Below are positions 1 to 6,636 of a DNA stretch of 36,792 nucleotides, in pieces. The translations under genes were made by a program, and so were the position numbers. Below the pieces are notes generated by a model. The model was given only the letters and a program-made list of their open reading frames with translations. It ran no database searches and was not told the DNA's origin. The DNA is from an uncultured Lachnospiraceae bacterium (GTDB lineage: Bacteria > Bacillota > Clostridia > Lachnospirales > Lachnospiraceae): contig CAJUQY010000026.1 in the NCBI GenBank assembly GCA_910588815.1, positions 3,596 through 40,387 of the forward strand, read 5' to 3'. How positions within the stretch are numbered: the first letter of the stretch is position 1; every line of letters starts with the position of its first letter.

Positions 1-22
1 GCCTTCTGACCCCCGGATGCCT

Positions 23-199
23 GCGGGCTTCCTGACGCTCTCCGGCCCCCCGCCTGCGGGCTTCCCGGCGCTCTACGGCCCCCCGCCGACTGCAGGCTTC
101 CCGGCGCTCTCCGGTCTCCCGCCGGCTGCGGGTTTCCCGGCGCTCTACGGCCCTCCGCCGACTGCGGACTTCCCGGCGCTCTACGGCCCTCCGCCCCCC
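23..199. repeat. 36-bp GC-rich tandem repeat, five copies
   Basis: Five head-to-tail copies begin at about 23, 56, 92, 128 and 164. The first copy is 33 bp and the others are 36 bp, so every length is a multiple of three. Units share a core like CTTCCCGGCGCTCTACGG with point differences. The preserved codon period suggests the tract is or was translated, but its composition leaves several frames open on both strands. The plus frame gives a proline-rich AGFPALYGPPPT repeat. One minus frame gives an Arg/Glu-rich AVERRE-type repeat and another gives GRRAPGSPQ. I cannot decide the coding frame. The minus strand is favoured only because a good ribosome binding site and start codon lie just upstream on that strand. 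Confidence 0.85.
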
Positions 200-223
200 G
201 AGGGGCTGCCCCCGCCATTTCAT

Positions 224-322
224 TCACCGGCGCCTGGCGTCCCGCTCCGCTCTGTCCGTCTCCTGATGGTACTCTGTTTCTAGGCCTGTGGGAAAGCCGA
301 AAATTCTCCGGCCGCCTCTCAT
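224..322 (-). CDS. Possible start of an unknown minus-strand gene; in-frame TGA after 32 codons
   Basis: On the minus strand a perfect AGGAGG (329-334) sits 6 nt before an ATG at 322. The reading frame gives 32 residues starting MRGGRRIFGFPTGLETEYHQ, then a TGA at 224-226. The next codon in the same frame is ATG, and the frame stays open through the tandem repeat to the window edge with a similar Arg/Glu-rich composition. It may therefore be one gene broken by a stop, a short peptide followed by a second start, or a chance ORF. The encoded sequence is not recognised. It lies downstream of thrC on the same strand, about 150 nt after the thrC stop. No terminator is evident between them. Confidence 0.35.
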   Translation of the reverse strand: MRGGRRIFGFPTGLETEYHQETDRAERDARRR

Positions 323-341
323 TTCTATCCTCCTGTGCCAT

Positions 342-433
342 ACCTTTAACCTCTTTTACCTTAATATTTCATCAGAGCATTCTTCTTAAACTGCCTCTAT
401 TACCTTAACACAAATTTTTGAAGATGACCTTAA
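342..433 (-). promoter_or_regulatory. Direct repeats TTAAGGT upstream of the 322 start
   Basis: In the AT-rich stretch between thrC and the ATG at 322, the minus strand carries TTAAGGT three times (427-433, 402-408, 358-364) and a variant TTAAAGGT at 342-349. Two copies share a longer TGTTAAGGT context. Repeats of this kind often bind response regulators or LytTR-type proteins, but spacing (25, 44 and 16 bp) does not match a pattern I can name. No clear -35/-10 pair was assigned here. Function is inference. Confidence 0.35.
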
Positions 434-475
434 CAAAATATGACAAATTTCTTACTTTAGTATGATATCCCGAAT

Positions 476-1966
476 CTACACTCCAAGGAAATTTTTCACA
501 ACAGCCTCCATCTCAGAAACCTCACAGACTGTCTTGTGAAGCACTTGGGCTGTCCGTATCTCCTCAAGGGCGGCGGGAACCGGCACTCCGGAAAGCTCCG
601 CCAGTTTGTCCGCCAGCGCGAAATCTTCCATACCATCATATTTCCCGTCGATGGCTTCCATGACACTTCTGGTGAATTTATAAGGACTTGCCGTGGAGGC
701 AATGAGCATCTTTCTGTCGTCCTTTGTCGTTTCCCGGTAGCTTCTCCCCACAAAAGAAGCAACCGCCGTATGCGTATCCAGCACATAGCCCGCCCGCTCA
801 TAAACTGACTTAATCTCCGCCGCCGTCTCCTGCTCCCCGGCAAATCCACCGGCAAAATCGGAGAGCTGCTCCCGCATCTTGGCGGTGATCTCATAGCGGC
901 CCGTCTCGGAAAGCGCCTTCATCAAAGCCGCATCCTGCCCCGCGTCATTTCCGGCGATCCGATAGACCAGCCGTTCCAGATTGCTGGAGATCAAAATGTC
1001 CATAGACGGCGAACTGGTCAGAATAAACTCCCGATTCCGGTCATACGCACCCGTCTGAAAAAAGTCAAACAGCACCTTATTTTCATTGGATGCACAAATC
1101 AGCTTCCCAATGGGCACCCCCGCCAGCTTCGCATAATAAGCCGCCAGGATATTCCCGAAATTCCCTGTGGGCACCGTCACATTGATCTCTTCGCCGTCGT
1201 CAATGACACCCTGTTTAAGGAGACGGCCATAAGCATAGACATAATAGACCACCTGGGGCACAAGACGGCCGATGTTGATGGAATTGGCCGAAGAAAATTG
1301 ATAACCGCAGGAATCCAGCTCCCTCTTCAGATCCCTGTTCCCGAACATGGCCTTGACGCCACTCTGCGCATCATCGAAATTCCCATGAATCCCCACCACA
1401 AAAGTATTCGCCCCCTTCTGGGTTACCATCTGCTTCTTCTGAATGGGGCTCACTCCGTCCTTGGGATAAAAGACGATGATTTTAGTGCCCGGCACATCGG
1501 CAAACCCCGCCAGCGCCGCCTTCCCCGTATCTCCGGAGGTGGCAGTCAGAATCACGATCTCATTCTTCACCTGATTCTTCTTCGCCGCGGCCACCATCAA
1601 GTAAGGAAGAATCGAGAGAGCCATATCCTTAAAGGCGATGGTCGGGCCGTGGAACAGCTCCAGGTAATAGGCCCCGCCCGCCTCCCTGAGCGGCACAATC
1701 TCCTCCGTATCAAATTTGTCGTCATAGGCGCCGTCAATGCAGGCCCGAAGCTCCTCCTCCGTAAAGTCCGTCAGGAATTCCCTCATGACCGCCAAAGCGG
1801 TCTCCTGATAGGAAAGGCCGGACAGCTCCTTCATGGTCATGGGCAAGGCCGGAATACGCTCCGGAACAAACAGGCCGCCGTCATCTGCCAGCCCTTGGAG
1901 GATTGCCCGGGATGCAGGCACCTTTCCGCCTGTTCCTCTTGTACTTCCATATAATAATTCACTCAT
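476..1966 (-). CDS. thrC: Threonine synthase
   Basis: Catalyses the last step of threonine synthesis: O-phospho-L-homoserine to L-threonine plus phosphate, using PLP in the cytoplasm. The 496-residue length fits the long class of the family. The N-terminus (GGLFVPERIP) is typical of the family. The PLP lysine is expected at Lys113 in FHGPTIAFKDMAL. A PTGNFGN loop that binds PLP phosphate follows in the central part, with a TATSGDTG motif before it. The start is preceded by an AGAGAGG-type ribosome binding site and a strong promoter at 2023-2051. It lies downstream of leuCD on the same strand but is separated by a terminator-like hairpin, so it is probably its own transcription unit. Confidence 0.95.
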   Translation of the reverse strand: MSELLYGSTRGTGGKVPASRAILQGLADDGGLFVPERIPALPMTMKELSGLSYQETALAVMREFLTDFTEEELRACIDGAYDDKFDTEEIVPLREAGGAYYLELFHGPTIAFKDMALSILPYLMVAAAKKNQVKNEIVILTATSGDTGKAALAGFADVPGTKIIVFYPKDGVSPIQKKQMVTQKGANTFVVGIHGNFDDAQSGVKAMFGNRDLKRELDSCGYQFSSANSINIGRLVPQVVYYVYAYGRLLKQGVIDDGEEINVTVPTGNFGNILAAYYAKLAGVPIGKLICASNENKVLFDFFQTGAYDRNREFILTSSPSMDILISSNLERLVYRIAGNDAGQDAALMKALSETGRYEITAKMREQLSDFAGGFAGEQETAAEIKSVYERAGYVLDTHTAVASFVGRSYRETTKDDRKMLIASTASPYKFTRSVMEAIDGKYDGMEDFALADKLAELSGVPVPAALEEIRTAQVLHKTVCEVSEMEAVVKNFLGV

Positions 1967-2022
1967 AAAGTTTATCCTCTCTATTTTTCTGCCGAAAAAA
2001 GGCAGTTTTTACACTGAAGTTT

Positions 2023-2051
2023 ATGATAACACAGAGACAGCCATTTGTCAT
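2023..2051 (-). promoter_or_regulatory. Promoter of thrC
   Basis: Minus strand: -35 ATGACA (2046-2051), 17-nt spacer, -10 TATCAT (2023-2028). Each hexamer is one mismatch from consensus. The predicted transcript starts near 2016 and has about 50 nt of leader. No T-box or other riboswitch fits in a leader this short. Confidence 0.65.
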
Positions 2052-2141
2052 CCCCGCTTTTCCTAAGAACCGTAGGCGTATTTTGTCGTTTTGTTACTGC
2101 CATGCGCCTCCTCCCTGCGGTTCCTTCACCAGACTGCCAAA

Positions 2142-2167
2142 GACGCCCGCGGTTTCCCGCGGGCGTC
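2142..2167 (-). terminator. Terminator hairpin after leuD
   Basis: An 11-bp perfect GC-rich stem (GACGCCCGCGG and its complement) closes a 4-nt loop, 8 nt beyond the leuD stop. On the minus strand it is followed by only three T, and on the plus strand by AGATTTTT. It most likely ends leuCD transcription before the thrC promoter. The weak minus-strand U tract allows partial read-through into thrC. Confidence 0.65.
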
Positions 2168-2174
2168 AGATTTT

Positions 2175-2672
2175 TCAGACCTGTTTCTTTGTCTCGTTGA
2201 TATAATTCATCAGTCCCTCTGCCGCAATGATCTTCTGCATAAATTCCGGAAAGGCCTGGCCCTTAAACTGGGTGTTCCTGGTCTTATTGTAAATCATTCC
2301 GCTGTCAAAATCAATCTCCACCTCGTCTCCGGCCTCGATGCCTTTTGACGCCTCCGGACACTCAATGATTGGGAGGCCGATATTGATGGCATTCCGGTAA
2401 AAGATTCTCGCAAAGGTCTCCGCGATCACGCAACTCACTCCCGCCGCCTTGATGGAGATGGGGGCATGTTCCCTGGAAGAACCGCAGCCGAAGTTCTTCG
2501 AGGCCACAATAATATCCCCCTTCTTCACCTTCTTTACGAAATCCTTGTCAATATCTTCCATACAGTGGGTCGCCAGCTCCGCCGGGTCGGAGGAATTCAG
2601 ATATCTCGCCGGGATAATGACGTCCGTGTCTACATTGTCTCCATATTTAAAAACCGCTCCCTGTGCTCTCAT
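2175..2672 (-). CDS. leuD: 3-isopropylmalate dehydratase small subunit
   Basis: Small (swivel-domain) subunit of isopropylmalate isomerase, which with LeuC converts 2-isopropylmalate to 3-isopropylmalate in leucine synthesis. The 165-residue size is that of the short LeuD class that pairs with the 420-residue LeuC. It contains the hallmark GCGSSREHAP and the YLN and ETFARIFYRN segments. Two adjacent ATGs occur. The second (2672) is chosen because AGGAGG lies 5 nt before it and only 2 nt before the first. The ribosome binding site overlaps the end of leuC, so the pair is translationally linked. Some close relatives act on homoaconitate or methylated malates, but the leucine role is the simplest reading. 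Confidence 0.93.
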   Translation of the reverse strand: MRAQGAVFKYGDNVDTDVIIPARYLNSSDPAELATHCMEDIDKDFVKKVKKGDIIVASKNFGCGSSREHAPISIKAAGVSCVIAETFARIFYRNAINIGLPIIECPEASKGIEAGDEVEIDFDSGMIYNKTRNTQFKGQAFPEFMQKIIAAEGLMNYINETKKQV

Positions 2673-2684
2673 CATATCCTCCTT

Positions 2685-3953
2685 TTACATTCCAAGTTCT
2701 TCCGGGCCGGAGATCTTTCCGGTCACGGCACTGGCCGCCGCCACCGCGGGGCTTGCCAGATAGACTTCAGAAGCCACATGGCCCATGCGGCCCACAAAAT
2801 TCCGGTTGGTGGTGGACACGCACCGTTCGCCCTCCGCCAGCACTCCCATGTAACCGCCAAGACAGGGCCCGCAGGTCGGCGTGCTCACAATGGCTCCCGC
2901 CTCGATAAATGTCTTTAAAAGCCCTTCTTCCATGGCCTGTAAGTAAATCTTCTGAGTGGCAGGGATCACAATCGCACGGATCCCCTTCTTCACCCTCCGT
3001 CCTTCAAGGATCTTCGCGGCCACCCGCAGATCGTCCATGCGGCCGTTGGTACAGGAGCCGATGACCACCTGGTCGATGGTTACCTCGCCCGCCTCGTCAA
3101 TACTTCTGGTATTCTCCGGCAGATGAGGGAATGCCACCGTCGGCCGGATACTGGAAAGATCCAGGCGGATAACGCGGGCGTATTCCGCATCCGCATCCGC
3201 CTCATAGGCTTTAAAAGGACGCATGGAATGTTCTTTCATATACGCCTCAGCCTTCTCGTCCACCGGGAAAATCCCGTTCTTGCCGCCTGCCTCAATGGCC
3301 ATGTTGGCGATGGTGAACCGGTCGTCCATGGAAAGTTCCTTCACACCCTCTCCCGCAAATTCCATGGACTGATAGAGGGCTCCGTCCACTCCGATCATGC
3401 CGATAATGTGAAGGATCACGTCCTTGCCTCCGACCCATTTCTGAAGCTTGCCGGTCAGTTCAATCTGAATGGCCGACGGCACCTTGAACCATGCCTTTCC
3501 CGTAGCCATGCCGGCCGCCATGTCCGTACTCCCCACGCCGGTGGAAAAAGCTCCCAGAGCCCCGTAGGTACAGGTGTGGGAATCGGCGCCGATCACCACA
3601 TCCCCGGCCACCACCAGGCCTTTCTCCGGAAGCAGGGCATGCTCAATCCCCATCTCCCCCACGTCAAAGAAATTCGTGATTTCATGTCGTGCGGCAAACT
3701 CCCGCACACATTTGCAGTGCTCCGCCGATTTGATGTCCTTGTTGGGCACAAAATGATCCATAACAAGGGCAATTTTATCCTTGTCAAACACAGAGCTGTC
3801 CTTCATCTTCCCGTCCATCTCATGAATCGCCACCGGGGAAGTAATGTCATTCCCCAAAACCAGATCCAAATCCGCCTCGATCAGCTGTCCGGCCTCCACG
3901 GACGCAAGATGCGCATGGGCCGCCAGAATCTTCTGCGTCATTGTCATTCCCAT
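2685..3953 (-). CDS. leuC: 3-isopropylmalate dehydratase large subunit
   Basis: Catalytic [4Fe-4S] subunit of isopropylmalate isomerase. The 422 residues fit the short LeuC/HacA class. The cluster cysteines are visible as Cys301 (GSCTNGR), Cys361 and Cys364 (PTCGPCLGG), and the substrate motif GADSHTCTYGALG is at about 122-134. AGGAGG lies 7 nt before the ATG. leuD follows 12 nt later, so the two form an operon. A LysR-type regulator is divergent, 222 bp away, and is the likely controller. leuA and leuB are not in the window. A homoaconitase-like specificity cannot be excluded from sequence alone. Confidence 0.93.
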   Translation of the reverse strand: MGMTMTQKILAAHAHLASVEAGQLIEADLDLVLGNDITSPVAIHEMDGKMKDSSVFDKDKIALVMDHFVPNKDIKSAEHCKCVREFAARHEITNFFDVGEMGIEHALLPEKGLVVAGDVVIGADSHTCTYGALGAFSTGVGSTDMAAGMATGKAWFKVPSAIQIELTGKLQKWVGGKDVILHIIGMIGVDGALYQSMEFAGEGVKELSMDDRFTIANMAIEAGGKNGIFPVDEKAEAYMKEHSMRPFKAYEADADAEYARVIRLDLSSIRPTVAFPHLPENTRSIDEAGEVTIDQVVIGSCTNGRMDDLRVAAKILEGRRVKKGIRAIVIPATQKIYLQAMEEGLLKTFIEAGAIVSTPTCGPCLGGYMGVLAEGERCVSTTNRNFVGRMGHVASEVYLASPAVAAASAVTGKISGPEELGM

Positions 3954-4039
3954 AATTGATCCTCCTGTTTCACATACTCTTAAGGGATGCCGCCTGGCCG
4001 GCCTGCATTCCCGTTGACTATTTTCCTACTCTGCAGCTC

Positions 4040-4068
4040 ATTATAGCATCCCCTTCACTATAATTGAA
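4040..4068 (-). promoter_or_regulatory. Promoter of leuCD
   Basis: Minus strand -10 TATAAT (4040-4045, perfect) with a 17-nt spacer to a weak -35 TTCAAT (4063-4068). A weak -35 is expected where a LysR activator is needed. The start would lie about 80 nt before leuC. Confidence 0.55.
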
Positions 4069-4084
4069 ATACAGATTTTGCATG

Positions 4085-4113
4085 TTTACTATTCCTTAAA
4101 GTTATGGTATACT
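4085..4113 (+). promoter_or_regulatory. Promoter of the LysR regulator
   Basis: Plus strand -35 TTTACT (4085-4090), 17-nt spacer, -10 TATACT (4108-4113) with an extended TGG before it. It is back to back with the leuCD promoter, leaving about 17 bp between the two -35 boxes for a shared LysR site. Confidence 0.5.
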
Positions 4114-4175
4114 GAACGACAAATTGCCGCACGGCTCCATGGGATCCGCACAAGTTTGTAAAGGAGGCTTCCTTC

Positions 4176-5075
4176 ATGGAACAAAACTTATCTCTCTACC
4201 GCATATTTTTCGAGGTGGCCCAGACCGGAAATATTTCCCGCGCCGCCAAAAATCTCTATATCAGCCAGCCGGCCATCAGCAAAGCGATCAGCAAGCTGGA
4301 GGATGGCTTAAAACTCCCCTTATTTATCCGCAATTCCCGTGGTGTTCAGCTCACCGACGAGGGCCTCATCCTCTTCGAGCACGTTCGTTCCGCATTCGAA
4401 ACCCTAAACCGCGGAGAAGATGAACTGAAACGGATGAAGGAACTGGGTGTGGGCCATATCCGGATCGGAGTCAGCACTATGCTCTGCAAATATGTTCTTC
4501 TCCCCTGCCTAAAAGAATTCGTCGCCCGCTATCCCCACGTGAAATTTACCATCCACAGCCAGCCCACACTCCAGACCCTGGAACTTTTGGAAAAGCAGCA
4601 GATCGATCTGGGTCTGACGGCGGAGCCTTCCCACAGAAAAAACCTCACCTTTGAGAAGGTGATGGATATCGAGGACGGCTTTGTAGCGACTCCTGCCTAT
4701 TTGACCAACATGCGTCTCAGGGGAGGGGCCGCTCAGTCCGACGTTTTTCACAGCGGCACGATCTTAATGCTGGAAAAGGGCAATGTGAGCCGAACTTACA
4801 TCGAAGATTATCTCCGGGAGCAGCACATCGAGCCCTCCCATCTTCTGGAGGTTTCCACCATGGACCTCCTCGTGGACTTCGCCAGAATCGGCCTGGGCGC
4901 CGGCTGTGTCATCAAAAACTTTGTGCGGAAGGAACTGGAAAACGGCACCTTCGTGGAAATCCCCGTATCCCCGCCTATCCCCGGGCGGACCATCGGCTTT
5001 GTTTACAACAGCCAATCCGTCCATTCCAAAGCCCTGGATATGTTCATCCGGTTTTATCGGCATTTTTATCCCTGA
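4176..5075 (+). CDS. LysR-family transcriptional regulator
   Basis: A 299-residue LysR protein with the usual layout. A winged helix-turn-helix covers about residues 5-62 (AAKNLYISQPAISKAISKLED), followed by a linker helix. The effector-binding domain, of periplasmic-binding-protein type, runs from about residue 90 (GHIRIGVSTMLCKYVLLPCLKEF). AAAGGAGG precedes the ATG. Its divergent position next to leuCD suggests it controls that operon, perhaps in response to a leucine-pathway intermediate; this is inference from position. The gene is followed by the metallophosphoesterase gene on the same strand, which has its own promoter candidate. Confidence 0.88.
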   Translation: MEQNLSLYRIFFEVAQTGNISRAAKNLYISQPAISKAISKLEDGLKLPLFIRNSRGVQLTDEGLILFEHVRSAFETLNRGEDELKRMKELGVGHIRIGVSTMLCKYVLLPCLKEFVARYPHVKFTIHSQPTLQTLELLEKQQIDLGLTAEPSHRKNLTFEKVMDIEDGFVATPAYLTNMRLRGGAAQSDVFHSGTILMLEKGNVSRTYIEDYLREQHIEPSHLLEVSTMDLLVDFARIGLGAGCVIKNFVRKELENGTFVEIPVSPPIPGRTIGFVYNSQSVHSKALDMFIRFYRHFYP

Positions 5076-5126
5076 GCCTTTCAAAAATATTAAGAAAAAC
5101 AGCCGCGATATTTTCCTTATTCGTGC

Positions 5127-5164
5127 TATACTGTCATAGACGTCAAATAAATCTGCCGTCTATG
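5127..5164 (+). promoter_or_regulatory. Extended -10 promoter with an overlapping inverted repeat
   Basis: TGCTATACT gives an extended -10 (TATACT at 5127-5132) for the metallophosphoesterase gene. Right after it, CATAGACG (5135-5142) and CGTCTATG (5157-5164) form a perfect 8-bp inverted repeat with a 14-nt gap. This could be a leader hairpin or an operator over the start site. Confidence 0.45.
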
Positions 5165-5212
5165 CCAGCCCTCCGTGGGATGCATATTATACTATACAAA
5201 GGACCATTACCG

Positions 5213-6400
5213 ATGATTGCCGTTTTTTTATCTCCCTTATATATCCTCGTTACCCTCTATCTGCTCCGCTGGAATCTCTGGTGGTTTTCCGCCTGCGGCG
5301 CTTTTTTTCGCAGAAAATGGTTCCGTATCCTTTACTCTGCTTTTTTTCTGTTTATTTCCCTCTCTCTCGTCATTGCCTTTTTTATCCGGGAGCCTTCTTT
5401 AAAATGGTTTTTCAAGCATCTGAGCAACTACTGGCTGGGCACGCTCCTCTACATCACGCTGGCCGTAGTCCTCAGCGATATCATCCGTATTGTTCTCCTC
5501 CACTGCAGCCGTGTCAATAAAATCAAACTCCATTCCCGGAAAACCTTTGTCATCTGCGGCGGACTCGTCATCGCAGTGATCCTGTCTCTGAGTACCTACG
5601 GCATCATCCATGCCCGGGACTTAAAAATCAGGCAGTACGACATTTCCATCAATAAATCCTGCGAAACAGGTGATCTGAAGGTCGTACTGATTGCCGACCT
5701 CCACATGGGCTACAGTATCGGCCACCGCTATATTGAGCACATGGTGGAAAAAATCAATGCCCTGGAGCCGGATCTGATCTGCATCGCGGGCGACATTTTC
5801 GACAACGACTATGATGCTCTGGATGACCCGGAAGCCATTACTGCCGCCTTAAAAAGCCTGAACAGCACTTACGGAACCTATGCCTGCTGGGGAAACCATG
5901 ACATCGACGAAAAAATCCTGGCCGGCTTCACCTTCGGATCCAAAAAGGATCTGACAGACGATATCCGCATGGCAAAGCTCCTGGACGAAGCAGGGATCAG
6001 CCTTTTAAATGACGAGAGCGTCTGCATCGAAGACTCCTTCTATCTGGCAGGCCGCAGAGATATCGACCGGGTAAAGAAAATCGAACACACAAGGAAAACA
6101 CCGGAGGAATTGACCGAAGGGCTGGATCTTACAAAACCTCTCCTGGTCATGGATCATCAGCCCAGACAGCTTGACGAGCTGGCGGCCGCCGGCGCGGACG
6201 CCCAGCTATCCGGCCACACCCACAACGGCCAGCTCTTTCCCGGAAATCTGTTAATCCACCTGTTTTGGGAAAACCCTTACGGTCTGGAAAAAATTGGGAA
6301 CATGTATTCCATCGTGACTTCCGGCGTCGGCATTTGGGGGCCCGATATGCGAATCGGAACAGACAGTGAAATCGTAGAAATCAACGTGCATTTTCAGTAG
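5213..6400 (+). CDS. Membrane-anchored metallophosphoesterase
   Basis: A 395-residue protein of the calcineurin-like phosphoesterase family (YkuE/YaeI-like). About four hydrophobic segments fill the first 130 residues, and the catalytic domain follows. Metal-binding motifs appear in the standard order: DLHMG, GDIFD, GNHD, an isolated H in MDHQP, and GHTHNGQ. The substrate is not evident. Relatives act on phospholipid headgroup or nucleotide-lipid phosphoesters. The start at 5213 is chosen because AAAGGA lies 9 nt upstream and it begins with a membrane segment; longer in-frame starts have no ribosome binding site. It is convergent with the hydratase gene. Confidence 0.85.
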   Translation: MIAVFLSPLYILVTLYLLRWNLWWFSACGAFFRRKWFRILYSAFFLFISLSLVIAFFIREPSLKWFFKHLSNYWLGTLLYITLAVVLSDIIRIVLLHCSRVNKIKLHSRKTFVICGGLVIAVILSLSTYGIIHARDLKIRQYDISINKSCETGDLKVVLIADLHMGYSIGHRYIEHMVEKINALEPDLICIAGDIFDNDYDALDDPEAITAALKSLNSTYGTYACWGNHDIDEKILAGFTFGSKKDLTDDIRMAKLLDEAGISLLNDESVCIEDSFYLAGRRDIDRVKKIEHTRKTPEELTEGLDLTKPLLVMDHQPRQLDELAAAGADAQLSGHTHNGQLFPGNLLIHLFWENPYGLEKIGNMYSIVTSGVGIWGPDMRIGTDSEIVEINVHFQ

Positions 6401-6636
6401 ACCCTACGGCCTTTCAGATATCCCCATAACATAAATGCAATACAGAGCTTCCACATGCCCCCTGCGTATTCAGCTCATTCACGGTTCAGTTGTAATCGCT
6501 AATGAGCCGGCTCTGTCTGTAATTGTTCCACTGGTTTGCTACGAATGGATACAGTAACAGGGAGAAACCGGCCACGTAAGACAGCCGGCCCTCCCCCATG
6601 GGCAGAACCGGCCGTTTTTGATTTCACCAGGGAGCT
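6401..6636. terminator. Intergenic region with GC-rich inverted repeats between convergent genes
   Basis: No gene is seen in these 236 bp. The right part holds three GGCCGG-type blocks (near 6568, 6584, 6608). GCCGG at 6584-6588 can pair with CCGGC at 6608-6612, followed by GTTTTT on the plus strand, which fits a terminator for the metallophosphoesterase gene. On the minus strand the same blocks can fold after the hydratase gene but without a clear U tract. Confidence 0.4.

Noticed and set aside
17..283. Plus-strand proline-rich 88-codon ORF through the repeat tract
   Set aside because: The tract is open in several frames because of its composition. No ribosome binding site is seen, and the minus-strand start is better supported.
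1989..2010. Terminator-like hairpin CTGCC/GGCAG with five T on the plus strand
   Set aside because: No plus-strand gene precedes it. The stem is only 5 bp and lies in the thrC leader.
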